Assembly (NCBI RefSeq): GCF_001640805.2
Contig: NC_066848.1
Location: 24,136,512-24,200,511, forward strand
Reading direction: 5' to 3'
Source of the DNA: Lates calcarifer
Lineage: Eukaryota; Chordata; Actinopteri; Centropomidae
DNA length: 64,000 nt
A program made the translations under genes and the position numbers. The notes beneath the pieces are model-generated. The model ran no database searches and was not told the origin of the DNA. It saw only the letters and a program-made list of their open reading frames with translations. How positions within the stretch are numbered: the first letter of the stretch is position 1; the number at the start of each line of letters is the position of its first letter. Positions 47,059-58,530 of this stretch are shown piece by piece.

Positions 47059-47749
47059 GAGTGTAATTTTCTTAATAAGGAAAGCAATCTGTCCCAGATT
47101 TTTTTCTTTTTTTCATATAGCAAAATATGACCTTATTTTAGAAAGAAGTTAAAATTCAGTGGACAGAAATATTTCCTTTTGATATCAATAATTATTGTTT
47201 TAACACTGCTATGACACAAATTAGTTTTTTTTTACAGTGTACTTTGCAGGCCCAGGCCTGGTGCTACCCATTGCCAGGCAAGTAACATGATACAGTCTAT
47301 GTACACACATACACACACACACACATTCACATAAAATTACAGTGCAGGCACACATACAGTATTTCTACACTTGTGTGTAAGGTTGAAAGCAGCACTTATG
47401 GCACGATAATTAACTTGGACTCTTTCTCTGTTGCAGTGCCCCCTCCCGCCTCTTATTAATCACTAACACTGTTTGTCTTTCTAACTCTTGGATGAACCAC
47501 TCTCTGAAAATATGGTCAGAAGTCTCCAACAACTTTTTTGCTTTCCCAGACTGACAGATGCTGACCATTTGGAGCAACAAAAACAGAAAAACAAACATGA
47601 AATCCCTCCTGTAATCCCTTCATTACAGCTTCTGCTTTAAACCCAAATGCTCCTGGACTTTGTTGTATGAAAAATAAGCAATATTAACAATGCCTGCTTT
47701 CTGTTTTGTGATAACATTTATATTCTTGTTTTTAGTTCAAGTCATCTGT
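47054..47749. other. no gene seen
   Basis: AT-rich unique DNA with a short CA patch at 47306-47325. Nothing recognised. Confidence 0.55.
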
Positions 47750-47900
47750 CTTGTTATGGCGGTGATTCTCATGGCTAATCAGGCGAGAGGTGAAAGTTGA
47801 AGGCGATGGCATTAATGCCTTCCTGTGCCATGGGGTCCAAAGCCCCCCATGTCAGCAGGGTAGCTTCTAACTGATGGCCTCCTTGGTGTCAGAACAAGTT
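47750..47900. promoter_or_regulatory. candidate regulatory block with palindromic homeodomain site
   Basis: A complex, GC-richer patch containing GGCTAATC (47773-47780) and a perfect 12-bp palindrome GGCATTAATGCC (47808-47819) with back-to-back TAAT/ATTA cores. No repeat or coding signature. The palindrome is directly visible; its regulatory role is inferred. Confidence 0.3.
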
Positions 47901-49269
47901 ATTTCCTTTTTCCTGCTCTTGTATGCTGAAATATTATGCCCTCTAACTCAAGTGGCCAAATAACTCAGATTTCTGATTTCTCAACAATGGCAGAGTACAT
48001 ATTGCTGCACTTTAAGAGGTCTGAACATTTGTCCCCAGTGACAGAAACAGCTTAGGGCTCCAAAATATGTCTATGCTAGAAATGTTCACAACACAGGACA
48101 CACTGGACTGTTTAAAAATATTTGGTGTGGAGTGTAAGCCAAGCTGAGAGGGCAAGTTACACATGTTCTATTTGTCATTTCAAAAGAAAAAATGAAAAAT
48201 GTGCAGGATTAGATGCACTAGATGGACTTGCATTTAAATTAGCAATTTATCTTTGTGTTAGCACTTTATCTTGCTTTCATATTAATAGTCCTGTGAAAAG
48301 ATGTCTGATGACTGCGGCTGTGTGTTTTAATATTCCTCTGAAGCCAGGTGTTCATACATCTTGGGACAAAAGTGGAGAATGTTGGTTTAAATGTGGGAGT
48401 ATAAGAAGCACTCCGGCAATTAACTCTGTCTTAAACTCTTCCTCTTTTATAAAGACGAGGGACTTAAAAAACACAGATTTAAAACAAAAAAATGGCTAAA
48501 TTGACCATTGGCAGCCAAGATATCCTGAGTTCTATTCCCAAATATGCATCAAGTTCAAGTTTTCATTCTGTAACAAAACAGCTTATTATAGAATACAAGG
48601 GAATTATACAAAACAACTTTATACTGCATCCACACAGTGTCAAGATAAAGGAGCAGGAAAGCCTGCTGTTATCCTAACTTGTGTGTATTTTTCCAAGATG
48701 GTTACCCCAACTGCTAGCTGTGCAGTCACATTTTAAACCTACAATATGCAAGTTCTGGAAATCAAGTTAATGCTAGTATGAGACTTGGAAGCAAACCACT
48801 CTATTCCTCCCACCCCTCCCTATCCCTGCTCCACCCAGCCCTTTGCCTACATTATCAATGTGTACACTGTCTCAGCAAATGCTAAAATCTGAAGCTTGCT
48901 AGCCTGTGAGTCAGCCATAGCCGCATCTGTAGTTAATACAAGCTTGAAGCCTAGGTGTGGGAGGAGTTGTAAACCAGAAGTGTGTATTGATTGACAAGGG
49001 CATATCTCTGGACTGGGTTGTTGCAGCTATTTAAAGGACAGATGTGATCTCCATTTGATTGATATATAGAATATGTCACATTAAGCCCATGCTCAGGGAA
49101 GACAATACAGAACTCACTAGATTTTCAGGTTTCCAACTTAAGCTCTGTACCTGTACTTGCATTTTTATGTTGCACTTCACTATACATTTTCTCAGTTAAG
49201 ATTCTACTTGAGTACTTTCAATCAACCAGTTTTTGTGCTGTCATTTCTCTAACTCTATCCCTGGCTTCC
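47901..49269. other. no gene seen
   Basis: The 125-codon plus-strand frame at 48122-48499 is the longest repeat-free frame here, but it has no recognised domain. The part at about 48950-49040 (TTGATTGACAAGGGCATATC) resembles a common teleost interspersed repeat, weakly. Confidence 0.4.
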
Positions 49270-49440
49270 TCTCTTCTCTATCCCTATCTATCTGTCTCCA
49301 GTCATCCCTGGTAGCCCTCTGTCATCCATTGTTCAAGCTGGGAGAGATGCCAGCCTGGCTGAGCCTGGCATCCTGCATGGTCCGCCAGGCTGTGCTTGAA
49401 TGGAGAGGCAGAAAGGACCTTGGCTAAACTGGCATGTGCA
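49270..49440 (+). other. possible exon or conserved block, weak
   Basis: A pyrimidine-rich run at 49257-49297 ends in CAG (49296-49299), resembling a splice acceptor. It is followed by 42 codons without a stop (SSLVALCHPLFK ... WRGRKDLG) to TAA at about 49425. The sequence is GC-richer than its surroundings. No domain is recognisable and no partner exon is visible. It could equally be conserved non-coding DNA or chance. Confidence 0.15.
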
Positions 49441-50540
49441 TCACAGGGTGTGGGTAATGATTCCCTTTGCCAAACACTGTATTCATATATAACAAATTCA
49501 TCTGAGAAAAGGGGGTGGTCAAGGGAGACAGAGAGAAAGCAAGGGAGACAATTATAGAAAAACAAGCTCTCAGATCAACAGTCACTGGACCCTAGAATCG
49601 TAGTGTTGGACATGTGGCAGGGTTAGTAAATTATTTACAGTATCTATATTTATTCTCTGTTATGTCCCACAAATTGGCTATCCCAACATCTCTTCCTTTA
49701 AAAAACCAACAGTCTGTTCCCTCTGCCCCGATCAGACAACTAAACAGTGTTGATGTTGAGTGGTCCTTCATACTTCTTTAAAGGGCAAGTCAACTTTTCA
49801 TTTTTTTAGTACTAGAGGATGGTCATCATTTCTGAGGAAATAAAATTCAGGAATTAGGGTGGGATGTTGCTCTTAGATAATTATGTTTTAATTTTATATT
49901 TGAAGAGGAACAATTTAGTATTGCACTTCTAAAGAGACAGATAAAGAATAGACAAAATCAAAGAGATGGAGAAGTCCTGACTTATGCTCCCTAGTATGGC
50001 TCAAGGTAGAGTCCTGCTTGGGTCTAAAATGGACACCTAATCCTGGCCTGTACCTCGGTAAGAGGTAAATGCCCATGTTTTTCAAGTGTGATTCCTCCAG
50101 TTGGTAATGTAATCTTTTTGTTGAAAATTTCAAATATCAACCTCAAGTCAGAATAACCCCAATGACATCACCAGGGGTTATTTTCTCAGACTTTAGAAAG
50201 CTCTTTTGAGAGCCACAGAGGACATTATACCACTGGTTTCACAGGCTGGGTTGTACTCCCCATCACTTGTAAAAATCTTAACATTTCCCAACAATAACCA
50301 AACATTAACCATAGTGGTGGAAGATCAGAAAACTTTCATATAAATCATCTGGGATGACTAATGTAAGTCATTTTGGAAGGCACTGGCTTTTGTTGTGAAG
50401 GCATGAGGACTTATGTTGAGTCAAATGTGGAATCTTTGGATTCAACCAGGAAAGACAAATCTGACTGAACTCTCACCCTAACTTCTGCAGAAATAATTAA
50501 AACTATCCGTAAATTATATAATATAAAATTAAATTAAACT
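49441..50540. other. no gene seen
   Basis: Unique-looking DNA. The stretch about 49960-50260 has the feel of an interspersed repeat (no tandem structure, moderate GC), but I cannot name it. Confidence 0.4.
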
Positions 50541-50619
50541 AATATATATATATATATTAGTAACCAGACAGGTGTCAAGAAACATCTGGTAAAAACTATA
50601 TTTTATATATGTCTGGTTA

Positions 50620-50653
<34 letters not shown>

Positions 50654-50697
50654 TAACCAGACAGGTGTCAAGAAACATCTGGTAAAACTATATTTTT
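50541..50697. repeat. local duplication around a 52-bp perfect palindrome
   Basis: A 48-bp block beginning TTAGTAACCAGACAGGTGTC lies at 50557-50604 and recurs almost exactly at 50650-50696, one A shorter. Between them, in inverse orientation, is GTCTGGTTACTAATATAT (50611-50628), which pairs with the second copy. As a result 50611-50662 is a perfect 52-bp palindrome with an (AT)n centre. The first copy is also preceded by an AT run (50542-50556). The pattern suggests a template-switch or break-repair event at an AT array. Confidence 0.95.
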
Positions 50698-52822
50698 GAA
50701 CTCATAACCCAGACAGTCTTTGATGTATTCTACAGATTGTGATATGAAAATATGTTGGTATCATCATACCACAATTACCACATTGCTGCTTTATGTTAAA
50801 GTATCTGTAAAGAATATTTTCTTTGTCACACTTGTTTTCTAGTGTGATTTATAATTATTTCTAATTTTTACTTATCATGTAAGGCACTAATTACGATTAT
50901 TATAAAACAGTCTGTGGCCAGAGATGATTACACAGCATAGAGACAGAACAACAGTCATAAAAGGAGAGAATAGAGTGCAGTATGTCACGTCTGGTAGTGT
51001 GTCAGCCCAGCCAACGCCTCCCCACTTACCCCAGACCACATACCAGTCTGGCAAGCAGTCTGTGCCAAGGAGCCCATGCTACTGCATTAAGACTTATCCC
51101 TCAAAACTCTGCATGTGTGTCTGTGTGTACATGAGTGACATTTAGACTACTCCATTGCCATTTATGTTGGCATCACAGTGTATACCACAGAGGCACAGCG
51201 CCTGAGCCAAGTGTTGCTGATGACTCTCTTTATCCATTGCAGTATGTAGGGTTGGTAAAATCACACATACACACACAGACACAAACACACATACACAGTG
51301 CAGCGATTAAGAATAGCCAACTGGCGCAGATGGCTGTAAAAATATATTTGGAGCCATAAGCCTTGAGGACACAGTAATGAAAACTACCCGAGTAAGAAAC
51401 TCTGAATACGAGAAAAAAATTGTGCTATAACACAGCATTTAATAACTAGTGTATAATATAATAAGTATATAGTATATATAATTAACCATTAACTAGTGTT
51501 TACTGTTTACTGTTTGTTATATATATATAGCTGCATTTATAGCTGTAACCATGTCAACAAAGGTCTGGCACATCCCCCACATGTATGGTCCCTCAGAAAA
51601 CTGATAATGATTTAATAATAATTTAATGGGTGATAGCATTCAAAGCAGGTCTACACCAGTTGAAAACTGAAAAGCAAGTTATATTTAGTTACTAATATAA
51701 TTGTATGTAATAATACTACAAAGTTGGAATTATAAAGACCAAAGAACAAGACTAATGAATTTATGCAGTGCCTTGAGAGATTATTATTATTATTATGATT
51801 ATTTTAAATGGGGTACTTTGTATTCTAGACTCAATGTTATGAAATAAAAGTGCACTGTGTGTGTATATATATATATACAAGTGATTCACAGCTATAAATA
51901 TAATTAATAATTTAGATTTAAAACAAAATGATTCACAGTTGGTATTCTTTGTTAAGGTGTGTGTGTGTGTGTGAGAGTGAGTGTGATGGAAAGAGAACAT
52001 TGCAAACAAGTGTAGTGTAGTGCCATGCCACAGGGCACCTTAACACACAGGCCAAATTCAAAGTGAAACAATAATTCCACTCTACTTATGTTTCTGTCAT
52101 GTTGAGAAATGTAATTTAAGGCCAGTGAATTCTGACCCCAAGGCTCTACTGTATACTACGCTTTCTCCATGAGCATAGTGCGTGTGTGTATGTGAAGGCC
52201 AGGCAGACCCCAGGTTATTCTCTGTCCCAATGGTGATTTTAGACAGCTGTGTCCCTTAACTTCCTGTGCCCTGAAGACACACAGAACATACACACGTAAA
52301 CACACACAGTTTAAAAACTGAATTGACAGAGATAATTATCACCTGCGTGACATGGTAAAATCATCATAATCTCTAGGGATTCCTTCTCTTACATTGTCAC
52401 AATTAAATTAAAAGAGGCTAATTTTCCATTTACCCAAAACAGATTTTTGCTTGTACAAAAGAGGGGGCTAAGTGTTTTCTTTGACAAATGTTGGTTGGAT
52501 GAACTACCTTACCTCTGATAACGTGCAGCACACAGGCACCTCCCTTGACTTTTTTTGTGGGAAGCATCTGGGACTATTCCCCATGTAGGATTGTTTTGTT
52601 TAGGTCAAGAGAGACACTTCTGAGTTCACGTAACGATCTTACTGGATGCGTCAAAAATGTTGCTAGTAGTAGTGAATAAGAGGAGCAGTCTAGTACAGTA
52701 TAGTACAATTAACATTTCCTCAAACATGTTTAAGTTTTAATGTAACTTCTTATCTACCAAGCAATATTAGTGACTTGTGCACTTTTTCCGTCATGATTGA
52801 TTAAGCAATAGGGCTACAAGAT
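50698..52822. other. no gene seen; repeat scrap at 51543-51590
   Basis: AT-rich DNA. 51543-51575 (GTAACCATGTCAACAAAGG) is related to 6270-6300. GT runs lie at 51956-51973 and TA runs at 51863-51876. Nothing coding recognised. Confidence 0.5.
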
Positions 52823-53082
52823 ATGTAAATGGACTGTACTTATAACTCTTTCTAGTCTATTCGACCACTCAAAGCACTTCACACTACAGATCACATTCAC
52901 CCATTCACACACACATTCATACAGCACTTGTTCTATACAATGTAAGTGCTTTCTAACACAGACACACACATTCACACACCGATGACACACATCAGAGGCA
53001 ATTTGGGGTTCAGTATCTTGCCCAAGGATACTTTGGCATGTGGACTGGAGGAGCCAGGAATCGAATCACCGACCCATGTCAT
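52823..53082 (-). mobile_element. tRNA-derived SINE, third family, head truncated
   Basis: On the minus strand the B box GGTGATTCGATTCC (complement of 53057-53070) is followed by the body of a common teleost SINE (CTTGGGCAAGATACTGAACC, complement of 53010-53029). It ends with TTATAAGTACAGTCCATTTA, complement of 52826-52845. The A box and 5' head are missing beyond about 53082. Internal CA-rich sequence at 52900-52980 has expanded or decayed. Confidence 0.75.
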
Positions 53083-53282
53083 GTCAATGCACATATGGTA
53101 TCCCATCCAACTCAATACGTGTTGTGTATTGTGTATATTGTATGTGGTGTATCTTTTTATGCTCACCATGCATGTAAAGAGTGGTTATCTGAGTTACTGT
53201 AGCCTGTTGATCAGCACAAACTAGTCCCCTAGTCTCCTCTGACCTCTTTTAACTCTAGAAATTGTACAATCATGCCACAGTC

Positions 53283-53932
53283 AAAGTCATTAAGATCAAT
53301 ACCCCAAGTCCAGCATCCTGAAACTGTACACAAAGAGGAATGAGGGAGGCCAAGGCCTAGTGAGTGTCAGAATTGCTGTCCAGGATGAAACAACAGAAAC
53401 TCTGGAGTACATCAGGAAGATGCCCCCAAAACTGCTAAGTGAATACCTCAGGCAGCAGAAACCTGATGATGATGATGAGGAAGACAATCCACCATGGAGG
53501 GACAAGGAATCACCAGCAGATGCATCACCAGCAGACAGAAGTGGCTGTTATCAAGAAATCCTACCAGTGGCTGGAAAAGGCTGGACTGAAAGACAGCACA
53601 GAAGCACTAATCGTGGCAGCACAAGATCAGGTACTTAGTGCAAGATCAATAGAGGCTGGGATCTACCAGACAGGATCCCAGGTGCAGGCTTTGCAAAGAC
53701 GCCCCTGATGCAGTTCAGCACAAAACAGCAGGGTGTAAGATGCAGGCAGGAACAGGGTGCCATCTTCCCGCCATAACCAAGTGGTTGACATAGAGTACAG
53801 AAATATCTGCACTGAATTTGGGCTGGAAGTCCGAGCTCTGAGTGAAAGACACAACCTAAGGTGGTTGAGAATCACTGAACTAAGATCCTGTGAGATTTCA
53901 AGATCCAGACTGACAAACTGGTGATGGCCGGA
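53283..53932 (+). pseudogene. LINE C-terminal region, copy A (restriction-like-endonuclease-type LINE)
   Basis: Readable segments: TVHKEEx-like text at the start, then RGLVSVR-like text, LSEYLRQQKPDDDDEEDNP (53430-53490), SYQWLEKAGLKDSTEALI and SIEAGIYQTGS. A zinc-binding motif PRCRLCKDAP...QHKTAGC follows, with its Cys, Cys, His, Cys all present (53677 onward). It ends near TNW/LVMA text at about 53932, before the expected endonuclease. A CCHC knuckle followed by an endonuclease is typical of R2/R4-like LINEs (for example Rex6-type); the clade is an inference. Frames switch several times, so it is dead. The 92- and 89-codon frames at 53360-53708 belong to this relic, not to a host gene. Confidence 0.7.
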
Positions 53933-53939
53933 TGAGGCG

Positions 53940-54615
53940 GGACTGTGGACTGTGCCAGGGGTATCTTTGCACAGCGTGCACCTTGGGCACTTTCTTAGCA
54001 GTTCATTCCGGAGGGCATTCTCCTTCATGGATGCCCCTTGTTTCATCCTGTTTCATGGCTCTGACACTCACTAATCCTGTGTGTCGATGTCTCATTCACT
54101 CCTGGTGTACAGCTTTATGTCACCCATGTATAGTAGGTGACTGATGGTCACCTATGCTGAACATACTCATGCAGTGCATCACCTTGGTAGATGCCACACC
54201 TGATCATGATTGTCGATGGCTTCCAGTGTTGTTTTCCACAGCCACATTGAGTTCTTGATGAAGGTTATCAGTGCACTATTGGCCTTGTATAGTGCCAAGC
54301 ACTCTAGTATCTAGTGTGTGGGACACTGAGCTTTAGGCTTGTAGTCATACCCTGCAGTGCTCAGGCCAGTCTGTCTAGTCTTAAGAGTCTTGGTAATTGC
54401 TTTGTTGACCTGTAGCTGGTGCTCAGCCCCTCTTGTGTTGTTTCCGATGCCCTTATGAGCTTTTCTTATGTACTGACTCATGTGCTGCTCTAATATATAA
54501 GAGGAGCTTCCATGTTGTGTAGGGGCAGGTTATCAGCTGGTGGTTTGAAGGTGTTGTACCCTTGTAGGGACCCTCCATGATCAGGACTGGCCTGCCCTGT
54601 ATTAGGATGACCTTA
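53940..54615 (-). pseudogene. same LINE family, copy B in inverse orientation
   Basis: Read on the minus strand from about 54615: VILIQGRPVLIMEGPYKGTT, then SNHQLITCPYTTWKLL, a reverse transcriptase finger/palm region. Further on come FIKNSMWLWKTTLEA-like text and the palm motif, which reads LLYMGDIKLYTRSE (about 54090-54136) where a YMDD-type motif is expected. The copy then jumps, by an internal deletion near 54055, to the same C-terminal region as copy A, ending at PRCTLCKDTPGTV (about 53955-53990). Stops and frame changes are present. It meets copy A tail to tail at about 53935-53945. Confidence 0.65.
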
Positions 54616-54957
54616 GGCAACACTGCCACACACATATACACATACACACTTAAAAAGACAAATTCTCCCATTCCAGCAGCACAGTGCAAGTCACAAAATG
54701 TAAGATTCACTTCTTTATGTAGCCTTTAATTGTTGTCCAAGTGAGTGCATTACTGTTCAAGGCACTCCAGTTTGTACTATCTATCACTGTTCAGACCCTT
54801 TAGCATGTGCAGCAGAAAGTGACGGTATCACTGTTCAATGGAGTTAAGCACGTGCAACATTAGGGAATGCATGTTCTTTCATGCAGCCCAACATTTTCTG
54901 AATTCTTTAATTCTTTGTCTATTGCCAGTCAGAGCTGTTACTTTCAGTTCATTTCAG

Positions 54958-54993
<36 letters not shown>

Positions 54994-55328
54994 CACACAC
55001 ATATATATAAAGTGTAACTGCAGATGTGTGTGTGTGTATGTGTAAATTTTATCTCTCTGTCTATCACTGTCTGTATGCCTAGTATGTGTGTGTGTGTGTG
55101 TGTGTGTGTGTTTAGTCCAGACAGGGGACTCTGTGTGTGATCTGGGGCCAGGCAGGGTCTCGCTATGGTTAGTAAGGTCATGGCAAGCCAAGTTATTGCC
55201 TAATTAGATTACTGCACACATCCTGCTTAGAGGCTACACAAACACACACACACGCACACACTGGGAAATTTACAAAGGCAGTGATAAGAACACATGCACA
55301 CAGAGACAGACACACTCATGGCCATTCA

Positions 55329-55371
<43 letters not shown>

Positions 55372-55486
55372 TCCCCTTTATGCAGTCCTGTATGTGTGTG
55401 TGTGTTCGAACAGGAAGCAAGAAGCCTGCATTGCTGCTGACCCTGTAAAGGTCTTGACCAGTGTAGAGCTCAGGAACATCTGCAGG

Positions 55487-55519
<33 letters not shown>
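54616..55519. repeat. CA/GT microsatellite cluster
   Basis: (AC)15 at 54961-54990, GT at 55025-55038 and 55085-55110, CA at 55245-55260, 55339-55369 and 55489-55517, with unique sequence between and before 54960. All long frames here are repeat artefacts. Confidence 0.9.
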
Positions 55520-55521
<2 letters not shown>

Positions 55522-56649
55522 ATATACACAGCAGATTGACATTTCCTGTCCATGTTACAAAGAAGAGTATTGGATCTAAACAAGCCTTGATGTTTTATGC
55601 ATCCATTCATTCTTGTTTTCTCTGCTTTTCTTCCACACTGAGCAGTTCATTATGACTTCTCCAACCACTACTCAGAAATTTAAGATAAAAATAAATAAAT
55701 AAATAAAAAATGACATACTTTACATCATCAGTGATTCATTTTAATTTCCTAGATGTTATCTTATGTAAATGAAAAATACCAAAAGTAAAAATATATTAAC
55801 ATGAGGGAGAGACACCTGCTCAGGAACATAGTGGCAACCAGTGTTGCTTTATCACATGGACACCATCTGGAGGGGCTAAAATACTTGAGAAGCACTTTAT
55901 TTCTATAGTTTTGGTTGTCATTTCTGTTAAATGATAAGAATTTATTTTACTGAAATACAACAGCAATGTCATTAGGTGAAGCAACATGAGCAAAAGCAGA
56001 TACTCAAATGTAAATTTAAGGATATTAAAAATAATGAAAAACAAAAGTGAACATCTGCATTACATGTCTGCATTTGGTCGCTACATTGTAAACTTTTTAA
56101 AAATGTACAGGCAGTTTGGGTAATAATCACAGTGCCCTCCTGCATTTTTATTTAAACCTGAATTTTATCCAAATTCAGACCATATAGTCAAGATGCAGCA
56201 ATGGGGGAATAATAATAGATGCAGACCTGGTATTAAAAAAATGTCCAGTTAAACACACAGTCCTCACAGTTCTCCTGTCTTTCTTTGCCCTCTTTCTTCA
56301 TCCCTCCTTCTGCCACATGCTGCAAGACAACCAATCCCTAATTGTTGCTGTAATCGGTGTGATTCATATTGCCTCATTAATATCTGTTGTTCACACAATC
56401 TTCCCACATGTCTCTCTCCTCACTAATGTATCCCTTCCATCCTGCACCGCTCCTCGTCTCCATCTCCTCACTTCCTTTTTTATCTCTCAGTCTACTGTCC
56501 CTTGTCCCCTCTTTTCTCCTTTTTCCATCTATTTATTTCACCCACTTACATGACACCCTCCCTCTTCTTGTTCACTGATCACACATAAATTAACACTGAA
56601 GGCTTCCATAATTGCTTATGTAAAAACTCACACTAATGCACACAGCGCT
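55520..56649. other. no gene seen
   Basis: AT-rich DNA with an (AAAT)n patch at 55689-55708 and a pyrimidine-rich stretch at 56440-56530. Nothing recognised. Confidence 0.5.
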
Positions 56650-56890
56650 CCCTATTTAACGGGTCTAATTTTATCCCCCTGCACTGTATCACCCGCCCCA
56701 CTAATACACACGGTTTTTATGCTAAATGATTGATGTCTCACCATACCACATTTTCCACTTCATTAATAAAAAATTGTGTCTTTATTTATTAATGGGTAAT
56801 ATACATATACATGTATTTATGATTCAATTAGGGCAGCAATAGAGCTGCAGTCGGGATCTATAAGAGGGAATTTACTGTGTACGCTTGAAG
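56650..56890. promoter_or_regulatory. candidate regulatory block with PBX/HOX-like site
   Basis: Contains TGATTGATG (56727-56735), the classical PBX-HOX composite shape, several ATTAAT cores (56760-56795) and CAATTAG (56825-56831) followed by a complex patch to 56880. No coding or repeat signature. Inference from motifs in AT-rich DNA. Confidence 0.25.
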
Positions 56891-58070
56891 ATCTAAGTGC
56901 TTGGTAATGTATCTGTATTGGGGTATTGCTCCACTTGCCTTGGAAGACTTTCTCTGTACAGTAAGGAGCACTGATAAAGACACCAAAAAAAATTTAGTAA
57001 ATAAATAAATAAATGTGGGGTTAAAGTTAAGGATAATAATAAATAGATAACTATATTGTAATTTTGTTCTAACACTAACCAACTTTTGTGACTATAGTGA
57101 ACCACAAACAAGTGTGAACTTGAACTTAATGCTGGACTCAAAGTCAGTTAGACCACGTGATAACCAAGAAAGCTCTGCCTCTGTTAGACTGTTGAAGTAG
57201 CTCGATTGGTGACCACAAAATCTGGAACGTAACAGTGCTGCTATATTTCATTTCTTTCTTGAGTTTGAGTGAAGAATGATCTATGTTCATCACACAGCAC
57301 ATAAGCCATGTGCAGACCATGGAAGTGTTCAAGAAACCTGGATACTCCATTCCAAGATGGAACCCCATTCATTCATATGAAGTTGCTTACTGCATGCAAA
57401 CAGCAAACAGATTCCTCAGGCTTCTGTGTTTTTGGGAATACATGCCAAAATCTTCCGTCAGCTGAACTGGCTGACAGTCATTTTGCGGTGGTTTGTGATG
57501 CTCAGAAAGATGTATTCTCTTTACAGCTGTTCCTTTTCCAGTGGTCCCACTAGCTTAGCCACTAAGCTCAGCAAAGAAGAAAGAGGACTGTTAGGTGTAG
57601 GGTTAGCTTTTGGGTGCCCAGATAGAAACACTGTATGTGGAGCATTGAAATTGTTAATACAGTCCAAGTGAAAATGTATCTACTTTTACCACACAACATT
57701 CAATAGATGTACAGGGCTGCTATGTTTTGAAAGTGTATTCATGTAGCCCACCTGATCCAAAAATAGAAAATTACTTTGAGATATTTAGTATATATCAGAA
57801 TTTGGGTAAATTGTTTTTGTGTTTATTTAAATGCTGTAAAGAGTAATTTCACAGGGTCACAGCAACTTCAGATTTTAGGTTTAATCCTAGGCTTCAATTT
57901 AATTTTGCATCCTAGACACAGGATAAGAAGAAAGAATATGGCATTCTTCATCTTTTTCGGAGAAAAATCATTCATGATTATTGGTCAGAGAGTAGGAAAA
58001 TGCAAAAGCTCTGCATTGTGAGAATGTGTTGCCAATTTTCCTGTTAAATGTAACAACTTCCTTTTTCAAG
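56891..58070. other. no gene seen
   Basis: Includes (AAAT)n at 57000-57014. Overlapping plus-strand frames of 60-82 codons at 57283-57671 have no recognised domain and lie in three registers of the same DNA. Nothing else recognised. Confidence 0.45.
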
Positions 58071-58094
58071 ACACACACACACACACACACACAC
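58071..58094. repeat. (AC)12 microsatellite
   Basis: Uninterrupted AC array followed by CCACACACA. Confidence 0.97.
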
Positions 58095-58257
58095 CACACA
58101 CAATAACAGGTTTACTAGCCTTGTAAATTGAGTCCCAAGGAGGACACTCATTTGCCTGAACCATTACTGCTGGGCAGTACTGGCTACTAAATTAGCCTAT
58201 ATTAGCCTCTTTTTTTGGGTAAATGTGTGTGTTTGAGTGTGCGCAGCTGACCGCTAA
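58095..58257. other. no feature seen
   Basis: Short unique spacer. Confidence 0.5.
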
Positions 58258-58530
58258 CCTAATAGAAGTCAGTATAACCCTGCTGGCGGAGAGCATGCAG
58301 CCACAAGGCTAATAGAAAGATAATGAGTCCATCTATACTCACGCCTCTATTAAATCTCTCCTTAATACTCTCTCCCTGGAATGGTAGGTGTATTAGAGCC
58401 TTCTCCTCCTTTATGACTGCAGTGTTATGAGAAAAGTGAACCATCAATGAATATTCATGGTCCAGCAAAGCTAAATGCTTCTTATAAACAAACTGTTTAC
58501 TGTGAGAATTGAAGGTGTTTCCAAGGCAGA
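58258..58530. promoter_or_regulatory. candidate regulatory block with palindromic POU-type site
   Basis: Contains a perfect 12-bp palindrome ATGAATATTCAT (58447-58458), which has the form of a MORE-type dimeric POU-factor site, plus ATAAACAAAC (FOX-like) near 58486-58495 and GCTAATAG/GATAATGAG near 58309-58326. The block is complex and free of repeats. Role is inferred. Confidence 0.3.

Noticed and set aside
48122..48499. 125-codon plus-strand frame without repeats
   Set aside because: No recognised domain, no splice or promoter context; within the length range expected by chance in 64 kb of both strands.
53360..53708. Two overlapping frames that look like a host gene with an acidic stretch
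   Set aside because: They are parts of a frameshifted LINE C-terminus; the acidic run and the CCHC knuckle belong to that family.
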